From positions 1-7,539 of the forward strand of contig JAAXUM010000071.1 of the NCBI GenBank assembly GCA_013336025.1: DNA of 7,539 nucleotides, read 5' to 3'. Origin of the DNA: Chlorobiaceae bacterium. Its GTDB lineage: Bacteria; Bacteroidota; Chlorobiia; Chlorobiales; Chlorobiaceae. Made by a program: the position numbers and the translations under genes. Shown in pieces: positions 1-6,214 of the stretch. The notes under the pieces were generated by a model, which saw only the letters and a program-made list of their open reading frames with translations, did not search any database and was not told where the DNA came from. How positions within the stretch are numbered: position 1 is the first letter of the stretch; the number at the start of each line of letters is the position of its first letter.

Positions 1-197
1 CCTCTGGTGGCCTCAATGGTAACATTCTGCAAACCGCCTCGCAGAAGAATTCTTTTTGCGGCGTCGGCCCCGTTGATGCCGCTGTTGGTTCGTACCTGGG
101 AATATCTGCTGAAAGCTGATTTAACCCTGAACTGTGCCCACAAACCAAGGAGCATGGGCGGCAGGGCAAAAAGGAAGTATAGTGGATCAAAAAACAT
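1..197 (-). CDS. YugP-like neutral zinc metallopeptidase, N-terminal part (gene runs off the left edge)
   Basis: Reading the minus strand from the ATG at 197-195 gives 65 open codons up to the window edge. The protein starts MFFDPLYFLFALPPMLLGLW, a hydrophobic membrane segment (about residues 4-20), followed by AQFRVKSAFSRYSQVRTNSG and a stretch reading GADAAKRILLRGGLQNVTIE. This order (short acidic N-tip, membrane helix, FRVKSAF..YSQV, then GADAAKRIL) is how I remember the start of the YugP / Zn-peptidase-2 family, whose members are membrane-anchored proteins of about 225-230 residues. The zinc-binding HExxH motif should lie further on and is outside the window, so catalytic competence cannot be judged. 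The start is fixed by an in-frame stop at 218-216 with no other start between. No good Shine-Dalgarno is visible. The substrate of the family is not known to me. The gene is divergent from the NfeD protease gene. Family call fairly secure; function not. Confidence 0.8.
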   Translation of the reverse strand, partial: MFFDPLYFLFALPPMLLGLWAQFRVKSAFSRYSQVRTNSGINGADAAKRILLRGGLQNVTIEATR

Positions 198-415
198 GGA
201 ACGGTATGGTTTCGGTTAATGGTATCAATCGTTATCTCAAATAATCATATCACAAAAAAACATATGAACTTTAAAATTAGTTTCTGAGAAATAAAATAGC
301 AACCCCTTGCCCATAGACAAGAGCATTTTCTTTTCAGTAATGTTCTCTTGAGGGTGAAAAGACGAACTTTTCCTGATTTCGTTATATTGATCATAGAATG
401 CAAAAAGGAAAAAAG
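198..415. promoter_or_regulatory. Divergent intergenic region, probable promoters for the YugP-like and NfeD genes
   Basis: This AT-rich spacer separates two divergent genes, so both must be transcribed from it or from overlapping sequence. I found no stable terminator, tRNA or convincing small gene. A -10-like TATATT lies at 383-388, which would place a transcript start near 395 and fits the ATG at 416 better than one at 398, but no matching -35 hexamer is seen. On the minus strand a TATGAT lies near 250-245, again without a good -35. Small dyads are present: TTTCT-G-AGAAA at 281-291, and GAAAAG/CTTTTC at 356-361 and 367-372 with a five-base loop. None is strong enough to call an operator. 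The promoter role is inferred from layout. Confidence 0.4.
405..410 (+). promoter_or_regulatory. Ribosome binding site fixing the NfeD start at 416
   Basis: AAGGAA lies five bases before the ATG at 416-418. The earlier in-frame ATG at 398 has only an AT-rich stretch with no purine-rich site in front of it. The codons between the two (MQKGKK) are themselves made by the ribosome binding site bases, which is the usual sign of a start called too early. Confidence 0.7.
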
Positions 416-1750
416 ATGGTTATTGGACGAATACGGTGTAACAGAGTGTTTGGCGTGCATTTATTTTTCATTGCTGTCGTAACGGCAATCGCTTTGATTT
501 TTTCTCCTGCCGATGGTGCCGAAAATCTTGTATCGAGAATCGTGATCAAGGGGTCGGTCAATCCCGGCAGCGCAGGTTTTTTTGCAAGGGCACTTCATGA
601 TGCCCGTCAATCCGGGTCCGACGCTGTGCTTGTGGAGCTGGATACGCCCGGAGGTTTGGTGAGTTCTCTCCGTTCCATGGTGCAGGAGATCATGGCATCT
701 CCGATACCGGTGATCGTGTACGTCTATCCTTCGGGTGCCCAGGCGGCATCGGCAGGTGCCCTCCTGATGCTCTCTGCGCATGTGGCGGCAATGGCTCCGG
801 GAACGGAGATCGGGGCAGCTCATCCTGTAGGTGTGGGCGGAAGGAGTGACGGAGACGATACGATAAAGAAAAAAACGGTTAATGATCTTGCGGCGTTTGC
901 CCGGAGTCTTGCGGAAAAACGGGGACGTAATGCTCTGTGGGCTGAAAAAGCCGTTACGGAGAGTGTTTCATCGACAGCGCAGGAGGCTCTGCAGGCAGGC
1001 GTTATTGATATGATTTCTGAAAAACCATCGGATGTGCTGGCCCGGATCCGCGGGTTGAAAATAGAAACAGTTGCCGGCGAGAAGATGTTCACAGGAGCAG
1101 CATTCACCATTCGCGAGATCAGGCCCACTTTCAAGGAGTCTGCGCTTATGATCATCGCTGATCCCAATCTCGCCTATATTTTATTTCTTGCCGGCATAGC
1201 CGGTCTTTATTTTGAGCTGGCTACACCGGGTGCGATATTTCCGGGTGTTGCCGGTGCGATTTCGTTGCTTCTGGCGCTCTATTCCATGCAGACACTCTCT
1301 GTAAATGTGACCGGATTGCTTCTTCTTCTGCTTGCCGTTCTTTTTCTTGCTCTTGAGTTGTTTATTACCAGTGGTGGGATACTTGCCATTGCCGGTCTTG
1401 TTGCGCTTTTTGCAGGATCGATCATGCTTTTCGATCTGCCCGGTTCGGGAATCACGCTTTCACTTCAGGTGATTCTGCCTGTTTTTATCCTGTTTTCCAT
1501 TGGCATAGCGCTTCTTTTACTGCTTGTGTTCAGGTCAGGCAAGCAGCCACCTTTTTCAGGAAAGAGTGCCCTTATTGGTCAGAGCGGGCGTGTTATCCGG
1601 CTTATTGAAACGGATAAACCGGGAAAAGTATTTGTTCATGGAGAGCTTTGGGACGCTTCTGCTTCTGAACGCATCGTTACGGAAACCGAAGTTCTCGTTA
1701 CAGGTATTGAGGGAATGAAATTGACGGTTAAAACAAAACAACAGGAATAA
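416..1750 (+). CDS. nfeD: NfeD-family membrane-bound ClpP-class serine protease
   Basis: Long-form NfeD protein, 444 residues from the ATG at 416 (450 if ATG 398 is used). It opens with a signal peptide or membrane anchor (about residues 11-33, a likely cut after ADGA), then a periplasmic ClpP/crotonase-like protease domain (about 38-215). The domain carries ELDTPGG at 74-80 and AASAG with the presumed nucleophile Ser112. The following [12 protein letters not shown] and KKKTVND segments match the Pyrococcus horikoshii PH1510 Ser-Lys protease, with Lys153 as the probable general base by my by-eye alignment. Five hydrophobic segments follow (about 245-265, 273-294, 298-319, 321-341, 349-372). 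The C-terminal soluble OB-fold NfeD domain (about 382-442) has GQSGRV, GELWDA and EGMKLTV. The slipin gene starts 2 bases after the stop, and this pair is widely conserved. In archaea the protease cleaves the hydrophobic C-terminal tail of its slipin. Role: membrane proteolysis or quality control at SPFH-scaffolded membrane sites. Family and catalytic residues are visible; the physiological substrate is inference. Confidence 0.92.
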   Translation: MVIGRIRCNRVFGVHLFFIAVVTAIALIFSPADGAENLVSRIVIKGSVNPGSAGFFARALHDARQSGSDAVLVELDTPGGLVSSLRSMVQEIMASPIPVIVYVYPSGAQAASAGALLMLSAHVAAMAPGTEIGAAHPVGVGGRSDGDDTIKKKTVNDLAAFARSLAEKRGRNALWAEKAVTESVSSTAQEALQAGVIDMISEKPSDVLARIRGLKIETVAGEKMFTGAAFTIREIRPTFKESALMIIADPNLAYILFLAGIAGLYFELATPGAIFPGVAGAISLLLALYSMQTLSVNVTGLLLLLLAVLFLALELFITSGGILAIAGLVALFAGSIMLFDLPGSGITLSLQVILPVFILFSIGIALLLLLVFRSGKQPPFSGKSALIGQSGRVIRLIETDKPGKVFVHGELWDASASERIVTETEVLVTGIEGMKLTVKTKQQE

Positions 1751-1752
1751 TC

Positions 1753-2499
1753 ATGCTTACGTTTAATGTGCTTACTATTCTCATTCTGGTCGGCGTTTTC
1801 TTCTTTTCAGCAGTTAAAATTCTCAGGGAGTACGAACGCGGCGTTATTTTTCGCCTTGGTCGGGCCATAGGTCCAAAAGGGCCGGGCCTTATCATTCTTC
1901 TTCCCGGTATTGACAAAATGGTGAAGGTTGACCTCAGAACAGTCACGCTTGATGTGCCTCCTCAGGATATCATCACTCGTGATAATGTGTCGGTCAAAGT
2001 GAGCGCTGTTGTCTATTTCAGGGTTCTTGATTCCATGAAGGCAATTCTTGATGTGGCTGATTTTCATTTCGCCACGTCGCAACTTGCCCAGACAACGCTG
2101 AGGAGTGTTTGTGGTCAGGGCGAACTTGATAACCTGCTTGCTGAAAGAGATGAGATCAATGAACGTATCCAGAATATCCTTGACAAGGATACCGAACCGT
2201 GGGGGGTTAAGGTAAGCAAGGTTGAGGTTAAGGAGATCGACCTTCCCGAAGAGATGCGCCGTGCCATGGCAAAACAGGCTGAAGCTGAACGGGAGAGACG
2301 TTCAAAAATCATCAATGCTGAAGGGGAGTTTCAGGCAGCTCAGAGGTTGGCAGACGCCGCTGCAATTATCTCTTCCGCACCAGCAGCTCTCCAGTTGCGG
2401 TATTTGCAGACTTTGAAGGATATTGCCGGGCAGAATAATTCAACAACCATTTTTCCGGTACCTATTGATCTGCTTAAAGCTTTTATGGAAAACAAGTAA
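1753..2499 (+). CDS. Slipin / stomatin-like SPFH (band 7) membrane scaffold protein
   Basis: A 248-residue prokaryotic stomatin. An N-terminal membrane segment (about 4-22) is followed by the SPFH domain (about 24-185). Signature stretches include [13 protein letters not shown] at 25-37, [12 protein letters not shown] at 43-54, the [20 protein letters not shown] strand pair at 62-81, and [12 protein letters not shown] at 125-136. A charged, coiled-coil-prone helix (about 165-205: [18 protein letters not shown] onward) follows, and then a hydrophobic tail ending [18 protein letters not shown]. That tail resembles the segment of the archaeal slipin PH1511 cut by the partner protease PH1510. The ATG lies 2 bases after the upstream stop and AGGA at 1743-1746 sits in the last codons of nfeD, so the two are almost certainly co-translated. 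SPFH proteins form large oligomeric rings or cages on membranes and organise partner proteases. Length is normal for a slipin. HflK/HflC and flotillin are less likely given size, tail and the NfeD neighbour. Confidence 0.92.
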   Translation: MLTFNVLTILILVGVFFFSAVKILREYERGVIFRLGRAIGPKGPGLIILLPGIDKMVKVDLRTVTLDVPPQDIITRDNVSVKVSAVVYFRVLDSMKAILDVADFHFATSQLAQTTLRSVCGQGELDNLLAERDEINERIQNILDKDTEPWGVKVSKVEVKEIDLPEEMRRAMAKQAEAERERRSKIINAEGEFQAAQRLADAAAIISSAPAALQLRYLQTLKDIAGQNNSTTIFPVPIDLLKAFMENK

Positions 2500-2504
2500 C
2501 TTGT
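2492..2504. repeat. Perfect 13-base odd palindrome across the slipin stop codon
   Basis: ACAAGT-A-ACTTGT is a perfect 6+1+6 dyad that includes the TAA stop of the slipin gene at 2497-2499 and lies 38 bases before the usp start. It could be a weak hairpin or protein-binding dyad between the two genes. There is no following T-run, so I do not call it a terminator. It may also be chance. Confidence 0.3.
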
Positions 2505-2531
2505 CTTATTGAAGGATTTAATAATAAAACC

Positions 2532-2536
2532 GGGAG
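2532..2536 (+). promoter_or_regulatory. Ribosome binding site fixing the Usp start at 2542
   Basis: GGGAG lies five bases upstream of the ATG at 2542-2544. A longer reading from a TTG at 2509 would add 11 residues that include this site and lack similarity to universal stress proteins, so the ATG is preferred. Confidence 0.75.
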
Positions 2537-2541
2537 AAGCC

Positions 2542-3003
2542 ATGTTCAGAATACAAACCATTCTCTGTCCTGTTGATTTTTCCGATGCTTCATCGAAAGC
2601 AGTGCGGTATGCGCAGGAGTTTGCTGCCGGCATGGGGGCTGCGATCTCTCTTTTGAATGTGGTGGAACCTCGCCCTATGGCTATTGATATTTCACTGGAA
2701 TATGTTCCGCTTGAAGAGGATCTTGCCAAAGCTGCGGAAGGGGACCTTGAGATTCTGCGTCAGGAATTGATGAAAGCCGGAGTTGTTGTCAATTGTTCTG
2801 TTGAAATCGGCAATCCATCTGATGTGATTCTTGAACAGGCTGATCATCTTGATGTCAATCTCATTATCATGGGTTCACACGGCAAAAAGGGATTGAGCCG
2901 TCTTATAATGGGCAGTGTTGCTGAAACTGTTGTTCGCAAGGCAAACTGTCCGGTTCTTATTGTGAAAAGTAATGAAAAGGAGTTTATCGGTTCTACTGAA
3001 TAA
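2542..3003 (+). CDS. Universal stress protein (UspA family), ATP-binding type
   Basis: A single-domain universal stress protein of 153 residues from the ATG at 2542. The first strand reads ILCPVDFSDAS (7-17), with Asp12 in the position that contacts nucleotide in this family. The C-terminal half has MGSHGKKGLSRLIMGSVAE (about 110-128), which fits the G-x2-G-x9-G-[ST] ATP-binding pattern (Gly111, Gly114, Gly124, Ser125), followed by CPVLIV at 136-141. The pattern points to the nucleotide-binding MJ0577-like branch and not the non-binding E. coli UspA branch. There is no signal peptide or membrane segment, so it is cytoplasmic, and such proteins are usually homodimers. It follows the slipin gene by 42 bases and could be its operon partner or have its own promoter; a small dyad (2492-2504) lies in the gap. 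Usp proteins act in stress survival, but the specific trigger and partner cannot be read from sequence. Confidence 0.9.
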   Translation: MFRIQTILCPVDFSDASSKAVRYAQEFAAGMGAAISLLNVVEPRPMAIDISLEYVPLEEDLAKAAEGDLEILRQELMKAGVVVNCSVEIGNPSDVILEQADHLDVNLIIMGSHGKKGLSRLIMGSVAETVVRKANCPVLIVKSNEKEFIGSTE

Positions 3004-3044
3004 GCTTTGTTATCGTTTTGCGGATTTCAAGACAGGGTTGTAAC
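3004..3044. other. Convergent intergenic gap between usp and meaB
   Basis: The two operons end 41 bases apart on opposite strands. I searched this gap and the adjoining codons for a GC-rich hairpin with a T-run on either strand and found none. The best pairing is TTGCGG at 3018-3023 with CCGCAA at 3048-3053, which leaves a 24-base loop and no T-run. Termination may be Rho-dependent or the transcripts may overlap. Confidence 0.5.
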
Positions 3045-4076
3045 TTACCGCAATGTATCGAGGTGTCTGAAAATATTGATGAGGGAACTGGCTCCGCTGA
3101 ATGGGCTGATTTTTCCCGTAACAACGAGTTGTTCTGTTGTTGTTAATGATGAACAGACCTCGCGATCGAGATAGAATTTTTTTTTCAGCATATCTTCAAG
3201 TATGGCGGTAAAGAGGTTTTTAAGCTGGTTTTCTCTTTTTTCTTGCAGCAGATTTTTTTCATGCATGACTGTAAAAAATTCTGTGATGTTCTGCCAGACC
3301 TCTTTTATGCCTTTTTCGGTTATTGCTGAAGTCAGAAATACCTCGCGTTTCCAGAAAGGGTATTTGGGTGGCAACATTCTCAGGGCCGCATCGCATTCGG
3401 CTTTTGATATTGCCGCAAGGCCGGTTTGCTCGCCGTCTGTTTTGGTAACAGCAATGGCATCAGCGATTTCCATGATTCCCCGCTTGATGCCCTGCAGTTC
3501 GTCACCGGAGCCGGGAAGCATAAGCAAGAGGATAAAGTCAGTCATGGAGTCAACCTGTATTTCAGACTGACCAACTCCGACAGTTTCAACAATGATGACA
3601 TCGTAACCGGCAGCTTCGCAAAGGAGAATTGTTTCGTGCGTTTTTGGTGAGGTGCCGCCAAGATATCCTGAAGTTGCTGAGGGGCGGATATAGGCATGTT
3701 TGTTTACCGCCAGTTTTTCCATTCGAGCTTTGTCACCCAGAATACTGCCTTTGGACTGCATGCTGCTCGGATCAATTGCCAGTACTGCAAGGCGGTGGCC
3801 GGATTTGATGATTTCCAGACCGAGAGTTTCAATAAACGTGCTTTTTCCAGCCCCGGGTGAACCGGTTATGCCGATACGTATCGAGGGGCTTTTTTTTTCA
3901 AGGCAGCGGTCAAGGATTTCGTGTGCCTTTTTTTCATGGTCAGGATTCTGCGATTCCACAAGCGTTATGGCTCGCGCGAGCATCTGGCGGTTGCCATTCA
4001 TGATCCCGCAAACCATTTTCTCCACGTCCGGTTCGCGGTTATCGGCATAGAAGCTGATTTTTTCTCCGCTTTTCAT
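3045..4076 (-). CDS. meaB: MeaB/ArgK-type G3E GTPase, methylmalonyl-CoA mutase chaperone
   Basis: A 343-residue G3E-family P-loop GTPase that gates adenosylcobalamin loading into methylmalonyl-CoA mutase and protects the enzyme from inactivation; members were once misnamed ArgK. Visible motifs are Walker [10 protein letters not shown] (72-80), VLAIDPSS (98-105), DKARM (115-119), the switch II signature [10 protein letters not shown] (163-172) and [13 protein letters not shown] (188-200, the region called switch III in MeaB). The nucleotide-specificity motif reads TKTD (211-214) in place of the common NKxD. The C-terminal part from about 275 is helical and charged, matching the dimerisation arm. 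Its ATG overlaps the mutB stop by four bases (ATGA), and no Shine-Dalgarno is seen before it (the preceding bases encode AKFSK and are AT-rich), so translation probably depends on ribosomes finishing mutB. The mutase neighbours make MeaB far more likely than any other G3E member. Two runs of nine A lie in the gene (codons 60-63 and 298-300). Confidence 0.95.
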   Translation of the reverse strand: MKSGEKISFYADNREPDVEKMVCGIMNGNRQMLARAITLVESQNPDHEKKAHEILDRCLEKKSPSIRIGITGSPGAGKSTFIETLGLEIIKSGHRLAVLAIDPSSMQSKGSILGDKARMEKLAVNKHAYIRPSATSGYLGGTSPKTHETILLCEAAGYDVIIVETVGVGQSEIQVDSMTDFILLLMLPGSGDELQGIKRGIMEIADAIAVTKTDGEQTGLAAISKAECDAALRMLPPKYPFWKREVFLTSAITEKGIKEVWQNITEFFTVMHEKNLLQEKRENQLKNLFTAILEDMLKKKFYLDREVCSSLTTTEQLVVTGKISPFSGASSLINIFRHLDTLR

Positions 4077-6214
4077 TTTGAAAACTTTGCCATCAGAAGA
4101 TTCAGCAGTTTTATTGCTGCATCGGAAATGACCGTTCCCGGTCCGAAAATTCCGGCAACACCCTGCTCATAAAGAAATGCGTGATCGTTGTCGGGAATGA
4201 TTCCGCCGGCAATGACAAGGATGTCCTTTCGACCCTGCATGTGAAGCGTTTCAATAATTTTCGGGATAAGGGTTTTATGCCCTCCGGCGAGACTTGATAT
4301 TCCTATAAGATGAACATCATTGTCAAGTGCCTGGCTGACGATCTCTTCAGGTGTCTGAAAAAGAGGGCTGATATCAACGTCAAAGCCAATATCGGCAAAT
4401 CCTGCCGCGATAACCTTTGCCCCGCGGTCGTGGCCGTCCTGTCCTACTTTTGCCACCATTATTCTCGGACGTCTCCCTTCAAGCGCTGCAAAGGTGTCGG
4501 CAAGTTGCTGCGCTTTTCTGAAGAGCGTGTTGTTCTGCATTTCAGACATATAGACGGTAGTGTTGAGCTTTGTTCGGGCACGATATCTTCCGTAAACTTT
4601 TTCACATGCCATGGATATTTCACCCAGTGTGGCTCTTTTTCTTGCCGCGTCAACAGCAAGTTCAAGCAGGTTTCCTGTACCTGTTGCAGCACACTGCTCA
4701 ATGGCCTGCAGAGCTTTTTTCACCTCTTCTTCATGACGTCCGGCTTTGATTTGTTCAAGCCTGTCAAGCTGCTGACGAAGCACCATCGTGTTGTCAACCT
4801 CAAGCAGGTCAATTTCTGTTGCACTTGCCGTTGTGAAACCGTTTACCCCGATAATCAGGTCTTCACCGCTATCGATACGAGCCTGTTTCCGGGTTGCAGC
4901 CTCTTCAATCTGCAGTTGGGGAATGCCTCGTTCAATGGCTTTAACCATTCCGCCAGCCTCTTCGATAGCTGTGATGATGTTCCATGCTTTTTCTGCAAGT
5001 TTCGCCGTCAGATTTTCCACATAATATGAGCCTGCCCAGGGATCGATGCTTCTGGTAATATCGGTCTCTTCCTGCAGGTAGAGCTGGGTGTTTCTGGCAA
5101 TACGGGCTGAAAAAGGTGAGGGGAGCGCTATTGCTTCGTCAAGCGCATTGGTGTGCAGTGACTGCGTGTGACCGAGCGATGCCGCAAGGGCTTCAAGACA
5201 GGTTCTTGCGATATTGTTGAATGGATCCTGTGCAGTGAGGCTCCACCCTGAGGTCTGGCAGTGGGAGCGAAGCATCAGTGATTTCTTGTTTTTCGGATTG
5301 AACGTCCGGACAATTTTGGCCCAGAGCATTCTTGCGGCACGCAGTTTGGCTATTTCCATGAAGTAGTTCATTCCGATACCCCAGAAAAAGGAGAGTCTTG
5401 GCGCAAAAGCGTCAATATCAAGTCCTGCCTTGAGGCCGGTTCGGATATACTCAAGTCCGTCGGCAAGCGTGTAAGCCAGTTCAAGATCAGCCGTCGCTCC
5501 AGCTTCCTGCATATGGTATCCTGAAATGCTGATCGAGTTGAACTTCGGCATCCTGCGGCTTGTGTACTGAAAGATGTCGGCAATAATCCGCATGGATGGT
5601 TCTGGCGGGTAGATATAGGTATTACGCACCATGAACTCTTTGAGAATGTCGTTCTGAATGGTGCCGCTCAGCTTTTCAGGCAGAACGCCCTGTTCTTCGG
5701 CGGCAACGATATAAAAGGCCATAACAGGCAGAACGGCGCCGTTCATGGTCATCGATACCGATATCTCTCCGAGAGGGATGCTGTCGAAGAGGATTTTCAT
5801 ATCCTCGACAGTGTCGATTGCAACGCCGGCTTTGCCGACATCTCCGACAACCCGTTCATGATCGGAATCATAACCTCGGTGTGTCGGGAGGTCAAAGGCA
5901 ACGGAAAGGCCTTTCTGGCCGGCCGCAAGATTCTGGCGGTAAAACCGGTTTGATTCTTCAGCGGTGGAGAATCCGGCATACTGGCGGATAGTCCATGGCC
6001 GCGTTGTGTACATCGTGGAGTAAGGGCCTCCGTTGAAAGGGGGAAATCCCGGTGCAAAATGCGTTATTGCGGACGAATCGCTATTGTGTTCCGGGTAAAA
6101 GGATTGTATCTCGATTCCCTCAGCGGAGGTGAAATGCCGGGGCGCTTCCGAGAGATTATCCGTATTGGCTGAAGCGGCGGTAAAAATATCTATGCCTGAA
6201 AAATCCGGTCTCAT
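4073..6214 (-). CDS. mutB: Methylmalonyl-CoA mutase large (catalytic, B12-binding) subunit
   Basis: A 713-residue catalytic subunit that uses adenosylcobalamin to interconvert (R)-methylmalonyl-CoA and succinyl-CoA in the cytoplasm. The N-terminal TIM-barrel (about 40-560) contains [18 protein letters not shown] (72-89) with Tyr79, matching the substrate tyrosine Tyr89 of the Propionibacterium enzyme. Also present are [20 protein letters not shown] (184-203) with Arg197 (equivalent of Arg207, which holds the substrate carboxylate) and [13 protein letters not shown] (229-241) with Tyr233 and His234. The C-terminal B12 domain (about 583-713) has GQDGHDRG (591-598), the DxHxxG motif with cobalt-ligating His595, then SSLAGGH (640-646) and AGGIIP (669-674). 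The Tyr/Arg pair argues for methylmalonyl-CoA over the related isobutyryl-CoA mutases. GGAG at 6222-6219 lies four bases before the ATG, inside the end of mutA, and the start overlaps the mutA stop by four bases. Length is normal and the reading frame intact. Confidence 0.97.
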   Translation of the reverse strand: MRPDFSGIDIFTAASANTDNLSEAPRHFTSAEGIEIQSFYPEHNSDSSAITHFAPGFPPFNGGPYSTMYTTRPWTIRQYAGFSTAEESNRFYRQNLAAGQKGLSVAFDLPTHRGYDSDHERVVGDVGKAGVAIDTVEDMKILFDSIPLGEISVSMTMNGAVLPVMAFYIVAAEEQGVLPEKLSGTIQNDILKEFMVRNTYIYPPEPSMRIIADIFQYTSRRMPKFNSISISGYHMQEAGATADLELAYTLADGLEYIRTGLKAGLDIDAFAPRLSFFWGIGMNYFMEIAKLRAARMLWAKIVRTFNPKNKKSLMLRSHCQTSGWSLTAQDPFNNIARTCLEALAASLGHTQSLHTNALDEAIALPSPFSARIARNTQLYLQEETDITRSIDPWAGSYYVENLTAKLAEKAWNIITAIEEAGGMVKAIERGIPQLQIEEAATRKQARIDSGEDLIIGVNGFTTASATEIDLLEVDNTMVLRQQLDRLEQIKAGRHEEEVKKALQAIEQCAATGTGNLLELAVDAARKRATLGEISMACEKVYGRYRARTKLNTTVYMSEMQNNTLFRKAQQLADTFAALEGRRPRIMVAKVGQDGHDRGAKVIAAGFADIGFDVDISPLFQTPEEIVSQALDNDVHLIGISSLAGGHKTLIPKIIETLHMQGRKDILVIAGGIIPDNDHAFLYEQGVAGIFGPGTVISDAAIKLLNLLMAKFSK

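Noticed and set aside
7..219. A 70-codon plus-strand open frame at the left edge
   Set aside because: The minus strand here encodes a recognisable YugP-like N-terminus with a membrane helix; the plus frame is its shadow.
356..372. GAAAAG/CTTTTC inverted repeat with a five-base loop as a terminator
   Set aside because: The stem is six pairs and mostly A-T, with no T-run after it, and it lies upstream of nfeD where no transcript needs to end.
398..415. ATG at 398 as the nfeD start
   Set aside because: No ribosome binding site precedes it, and the six added codons consist of the purine-rich site that serves the ATG at 416.
245..460. A 71-codon minus-strand open frame in the divergent spacer
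   Set aside because: It overlaps the nfeD start, lacks a ribosome binding site, and its composition is that of AT-rich noncoding sequence.
820..1167. A 115-codon minus-strand open frame inside nfeD
   Set aside because: It overlaps the protease active-site region, which is strongly supported on the plus strand; no start signal or family resemblance.
3890..3898. T-run on the plus strand as part of a Rho-independent terminator
   Set aside because: It lies inside meaB codons (Glu-Lys-Lys-Ser) and no stable GC hairpin precedes it in the direction needed.
4310..5029. A 239-codon plus-strand open frame antisense to mutB
   Set aside because: It lies wholly within a clear mutB coding region, is unusually rich in Cys, Phe and Ser, resembles no family I know, and is a typical shadow of a codon-biased gene.
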